64,000 nt of DNA. Origin: Gibbula magus. Taxonomy: Eukaryota; Mollusca; Gastropoda; Trochida; Trochidae. The position numbers were made by a program, and so were the translations under genes. Under the pieces are notes generated by a model. That model was given only the letters and a program-made list of their open reading frames with translations. It ran no database searches and was not told the origin of the DNA. Positions 58,897-64,000 of the stretch are shown piece by piece (the first letter of the stretch is position 1; every line of letters starts with the position of its first letter). The stretch spans positions 66,710,420 to 66,774,419 of the forward strand of contig OW388289.1 of assembly GCA_936450465.1 (NCBI GenBank). Direction: 5' to 3'.

Positions 58897-59128
58897 GAAA
58901 ATATCTCCATGAACAAGAAACCAGGGGCCAATGGTTGGTTTTTGAAAGAATCGCGCACATGTGTTTTTACATTGTTTTAATTAAGAACTATTTTAGGCAC
59001 TTCACAGCCGATGTCGTGACCATCACTTTGATGTACCGTCAGTGATATTACTCCGCTAAAACTAGGTCAATTCTCTTTCCACTTTTACTAAAAAAACACG
59101 CTTATTTTAATACTGACATATATGATAA

Positions 59129-59282
59129 AGAGATTATTAACCTCGTGTGTTTCCGTATCATTAATATAATATATTTGGAATAAAAAATAATGTATTATGC
59201 TCGCCAGAGGCTCGCATAATACAATTTTTATTCCAAAAATATGATATTAATGATACGGAAACACACTTGGTTAATAATCTCT
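59129..59282. repeat. Foldback element, 154 bp
   Basis: Arms AGAGATTATTAACC, TGTGTTTCCGTATCATTAAT and GGAATAAAAA pair with their complements in the right half and close on TATGCTCGCCAGAGGCTCGC. Centre words GCTCG...GCTCGC recall the centre GAGCGAAAGCGAG of the 53.4-kb foldback. Confidence 0.85.
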
Positions 59283-62200
59283 ATATACATGTAGGTCATA
59301 TAACTAATGTGCGTGTAAATGTGTCGTGTAGTTTCGGTGTCTTCACATAAATAAGGATATTGCTATTATAGGATCATTGGATATTTGTAATTATGATATT
59401 TGGCGATTGGGGTGAATACGCAAGTTGAGTGAATTTATCTGAGCTAATATCAACACATATGGTATTTTGACACGTATTAAAGCCAAATAGACTATTATGA
59501 AACTGAATGGAAGCAACTTTTATGTAAATTATGTTTAAAACGACAGAAATTCATCTTAACTTGTCACCCAAATTGTACCTCATTTTGGTTATAGATATAT
59601 TAATGGCTGGGTAAATATGTAATCAAACTGAACAAAAGTCGGTTTCGTGAATATACACACCTTCAGTTACTAACAAGCAGTGGTGCTCTGTGTGTCTACA
59701 GCTAAATAGAGAAATGTCACCGTGTCCACACTTCAGCAGAAACGTGTTGCCACAGACTCATGAGGCTATTTTATTCTCTGTTAATCAATCAACTAATGAC
59801 TTTTTTGGTAGTAGCAGTGACATTTGTATTCCATACAGAGGAAAGTGTCTTTGTGAGACGCCCTCTTGGGAGAGACCTTACTGTACCGAAACCCCTGCTT
59901 CTGGTTTTTCAATTTTATGGACGTCTTGTCTAGACTATTCCCTTGAATCTATTGATTAGACTGTCATTGATAAGTGGACATTGAACGTTTGTCACCCTTC
60001 GTTTGTGTTTACGCACTCTCATACTCTTCTGTTAGATTATTTAAAGATTAGTTGTGTCGATATTGATAAAATGTTTGAGAAGTTTAAGCAAAATATATAC
60101 TGTAGCGGCTTGTAAATTTTAATAATTTAGTAACCCATTCAATTTGTGTAATAAACGTGTGAACTAGTGTGCTTCAGAATCGAAATAAGAGAAATATTAT
60201 GAATGGTATTGATCATGTAGGTACAACCATTAAAGAACGCACGAGTCGTCTGTATTTCTTATGATAAACACTTGGACACTTATCAAGTGACATTCTACGT
60301 TTGAAACGCAACAAGTAGATATACAAATGAAATATAGTCGCAAGCGACGATAAACGGATTCAGCGCAGAAAAGATTCAATTATTTGATATAGGATGAATT
60401 AAAACATCTTGCAAACATTATTGCACATATTTGACAAAAAGTTCCAAGTCTCTAACATGTCTCAATGATTATTGACAATCAATATGTTCATGTCAAATCA
60501 AAGAATTGTAAAGAAAATCAAAATGGCGGTGAAATCCACGAGAGCTACAAGTTTGTCATGATGGAGACAAAATCGGTGCAAATAATAATATGAAAAAAAC
60601 CAAAAACACGCCAATAACAATAAGGAATCCTTAAACATTCCTTATGTTTGTTGCTTGTGATCTCTTTTTTGTAAATATACAAAGCAATCTTAAACGGTTT
60701 AATCAATTCAAATTGAATCTGAATTATGTTAGTGCCATATATATTTGATAAACAAAACAGAACCTACAGTTCATGTAAAAACGCAACAACAAAATAAATA
60801 AAAAGGTTTCAGCATTTGCACGACCGTCTGCAGAATGTAAACGGAGAAGTCAAACACATCTATGCCGTTCAAAAGTTAACAGAGATCACTCTATTTTATC
60901 TCAACTATTTGTAATATTTCATTATATTTGTAATGTTCAATATTCTTAATGAATACACTATATATTTCCCGCAACAGCTTATTTTTGTCGATCACTGCTT
61001 GGTTTTTGTGACGTTCGTAACATTTTCGAAGCCAGTGGATAAACAATTACAGGTTGTTGTTGGCGGGTTTGGATTACAATTTGCAATAATCCCTCTGATT
61101 CATCCGCTGATGATGTCATCATGTATCTGTAACATAGAATCTGATCAAGTTAAACCAATTTATGGAGAAAAATATTGTGAAGTTTAACTTGACATTACTT
61201 ATAATAACATAATATAACTTATAAGATACACAGTCATATATATTGATAAATATGATAACATGACATGATATTGTGCTTTAATAATTAATAATAAAATGTT
61301 TCATATTTGTAACTCCTCGGAATTAGCAACTGAATGTATTTAAATCAATGAACAGTCATTGTGAGAAAATAACGTGCTGGTAACTGTCTGCACTGCAACG
61401 ACCGTGTACACATCAGCCGTGCTTGTTTGAATTGGTTCCCGTGAACACGACATTTCATCATTAAACCTTAGACTGTAAGCAAACAAATGCAGGACCACTG
61501 TAGGTAGTGTATTCACCATGCTCCTATAGACAACATTTGAAATAAATTCAATAGAAACAACTATTGGAAATTAGTGTAACACTCAACTGTAATGTCATTG
61601 TTACTTACAACGGGCTACAGTATCAGCACTTCAAGAACCATTATAAGATTCTAACTCAAGACTAAGGAAGTAAAACAGTGCCGACCAGTATTAACAGAGA
61701 CTCGACTACGTATGCAGAACTTGTGCATTATGGAAACGTTCCAAGTTCTTGACATATTCAATATCTACTTTAGAAACTTGGTATTTCTTAAGCACGTATA
61801 TTGAGCATTCTAAGCATACTTTGTAAGAAAAGTTAGACCTGAAGTATTTTATTCACCTTTATTTATGACACGTATTGCATATATTATTTAAAACATGACA
61901 TAGATATACATTTTAAAATAATAATTCTAATTATGAATTGTTTTACCAAAACCTTTCATAATAGCATATATTTCACAAACAAATTATTCAACATGTTTAA
62001 CATTCCACAAAACATTCATACAATTAATGTGATACTTTGTTTGATTTTGATCGATGTACCTGTAAAGTAAGGATGTTTATACAAGTGCATATATAGATAC
62101 GCTACTTAATACTCAGCAGCTGTTCTGTATTTATTTGTAATATAACATACCTTTCTAGGAAAGAACATCATAGTTCATATTTGAAATAAGATAATTAATT

Positions 62201-62960
62201 AGATACGGTTTGAATATATTGAATGTTGTATATCCAATTTATTTGCAGATGTACAATGTATGATGTAACAGTTAAGGAATGTATTATATCTTTTCAAAAT
62301 AAATGGACTGTTTTCTTGTGTTAAAAACGCTGTAAGTAAACTTGGAAGCCATAAGATTCGCCTCAACAACGTGTGTGGTTGTATGCATTCTGTGAAAGGG
62401 GAATTGTATTTGACAGATCATTAGTCAAAGCTAATGGTGAGAAGAGGTTTTTCAGCTTTAGTATTTATATTATCATGTTTTGCTTGTTTGCTCTGCCACA
62501 ACATGTTTATTTTGGTTATTTTTCAAAGCAAAGCTTATCGTATACAACAGTGGAGTTTATCAGTAGTTCAGAGCTGGTATGCAACTGTAACTACACAAAC
62601 TACATTGCTGTGGGTAATGATTCATTGTATAATCACATTAACAGAAGAAGAGTGAAAACGTACATGTTTGTACCTGCATGTGTCATCATCAGATAAACAG
62701 AGCACATATCTTTGTCGAGATCTCTAAACTGATAACTGAAAACTGCATTTTCGGATTAGGACGTTTTGTTATTGGTGCTAAACCCTTGCCATGACATGCA
62801 AACTATTTCCTTGAACACCGATATCATCTTATAGACAGTGACTCATATTTCGTCACTTTCCATTAAATGGAATATTGTCTCTCAAAATGTTTTTAGGTTT
62901 TGATATTGCTAGATGGGTTAACGCTGAATCACTGACTACTTGGCTATTCAGCTGCATACC

Positions 62961-62963
<3 letters not shown>
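59283..62963. other. No gene seen
   Basis: 3.7 kb of AT-rich DNA. Open frames at 59690-59959, 60933-61187 and 62373-62696 have no known domain, no splice context and AT-biased codons; I regard them as chance. Confidence 0.5.

Positions 62964-63014
<51 letters not shown>
62964..63014. repeat. (TA)n microsatellite
   Basis: About 25 perfect TA dinucleotides, abutting the start of the dispersed repeat at 63013. Confidence 0.95.
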
Positions 63015-63017
<3 letters not shown>

Positions 63018-63655
63018 TTCGTTAGGGGCATATGCATATTTTGATGCAAATACAATGGTCCTGTGCCTGAACTTGTTTTGTTAATAATTATGAAGTGACA
63101 CTGTTTGCTATTATAGAAATTGCATAGCAAAATTAAGCGAGAGTTTGCACATTTCATCAAGTAGTACGACAACCCCCTCTACTCTGTTTGGAGACCATCA
63201 GTCGAACATAATTTTATTCTTATTTAATCAAGGTAGATTGAGTCAAACGTTGTCGAATCTAGTGTCCATATCTGTTACGTGTAACGTACCTATTTGCAAC
63301 TGGAACAACAACAGATTGGAGAATAACTTCAGTTCTTTTTGTTGTTCTACGCACTTCATCATTTGCAGTCGAGACAAGGGAACCAACAGTCACCAAAAGG
63401 CAGTAAATGGAAATTCGATTTCGACATCAATGATTTCACTGTTTTCACAAATGTAGCATTCGGGTATATATTGACACATTAGAAATGTTAGGTTTACTGA
63501 AGAAGATATTATGGGACATTGCTTTGTCCGAGTTTTCTTTTCAACCCTTCCCTTGAATGAAACATTCAAAATCGCGAAAGGAATGCAGACTGACATTGTA
63601 TGTTAATATGATTCCATGCTCATATGTTGTGTGAAGATAAATATCCCGCATTAGA
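63013..63655 (+). repeat. Dispersed 650-bp repeat, copy 2
   Basis: Colinear with 22961-23612. Matching words run from AATACAATGGTC through GTACCTATTTGCAAC and GAATAACTTCAGTTC to TCCCGCATTAGA. No protein domain is recognised in either copy. Confidence 0.7.
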
Positions 63656-64000
63656 AAAACCACCGCTGTGAGTTTAGCTCACCAAAGGCTTTCAAAATGG
63701 CATGCATGCTTATTTCTTATGCAAGATATTGACCATCACGAAAAACTCGCCTGATCTAACGGTTGTGTACTATTTTATGGCATCAACACAGCTTGTCTAA
63801 GTTCACATGTACACAAGTACGTATACAAAGACTATATTGTAATCGCACACAAATAATATTGTCATATGTGACGTGTCTGTAGAAGGATAACTATTATCTG
63901 AACCTCACAATGCACAAAAAACAATGAATTTTTTGTTATTATTACATCAGACTTCAATCTGCAGTACATCGAGAAATACCTCCTAAAATTGTTGAAAAAC
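63656..64000. other. No gene seen
   Basis: Short AT-rich end of the window without a feature. Confidence 0.45.

Noticed and set aside
60933..61187. 84-codon frame as an exon
   Set aside because: No recognisable motif, no acceptor or donor, composition equal to flanks.
62373..62696. 107-codon frame with a hydrophobic stretch as a membrane protein
   Set aside because: AT-rich codons, overlapping open frame in another phase and no supporting signals.
62964..63014. Isoleucine-tyrosine repeat peptides encoded by (TA)n
   Set aside because: They are translations of a dinucleotide microsatellite.

Overview
This window looks like non-coding, repeat-rich nuclear DNA from a marine mollusc, most probably an abalone-like gastropod (Haliotis or a relative). 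The evidence is an AT-rich eukaryotic sequence with no long intact reading frame, and many decayed animal transposon families. Three short retroposons also end in the GCGGCGTTAAAC plus (ACTC)n tail that I associate with Haliotis genomes; that assignment is from memory and was not searched. I see no rRNA, no functional tRNA, no CRISPR array and no bacterial-type gene. The few candidate host-gene pieces are single exon-like islands of low confidence: a duplicated Cys-rich segment near 1.1 and 1.9 kb, 52.5 kb on the minus strand, 53.9 kb and 54.8 kb.

Layout. 1-9 kb: a perfect 184-bp duplication, a 42-bp in-frame minisatellite, a truncated SINE, a short hairpin, a Penelope-like terminus and a palindrome cluster. 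9-13.7 kb: a minus-strand LINE 3' part, a tandem 134-bp repeat, a Penelope-like 3' end between 45-bp inverted repeats, then a dead Tc1-like transposase interrupted by a LINE tail. 15.4-16.4 kb: an unnamed repeat family and a foldback. 20.8-28.4 kb: five LINE remnants, a TTAA-flanked MITE and a long dispersed repeat. 29-31.6 kb: a 322-bp inverted-repeat element and two more SINE insertions with target-site duplications. 31.8-35.2 kb: the best preserved element, a CR1/L2-type LINE with endonuclease and reverse transcriptase domains, broken by stops and frameshifts and flanked on both sides by TAG microsatellite. 38.1-43.6 kb: a 5.5-kb element with about 70-bp terminal inverted repeats inserted into a copy of the 15.4-kb repeat. 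It carries a phased array of a CTTTACTGTAACA motif. 45-51.3 kb: two more Tc1-like relics, a tRNA-derived SINE, tandem duplications, a hairpin and two LINE tails. 51.4-59.3 kb: inverted near-identical 160-bp copies, foldbacks, a piggyBac-like non-autonomous element and a 1,252-bp hAT-like element with a perfect 35-bp inverted repeat, 8-bp target duplication and ten subterminal repeats. 59.3-64 kb: mostly unannotated AT-rich sequence ending in a second copy of the 23-kb dispersed repeat.

No genes here work together in a pathway. The biology is a transposon graveyard holding several non-autonomous elements whose termini and target duplications can still be read. The most interesting systems are the 5.5-kb element with its roughly 190-bp phased motif clusters, the hAT-like element with symmetrical subterminal sites, and the graded series of 5'-truncated SINE insertions.
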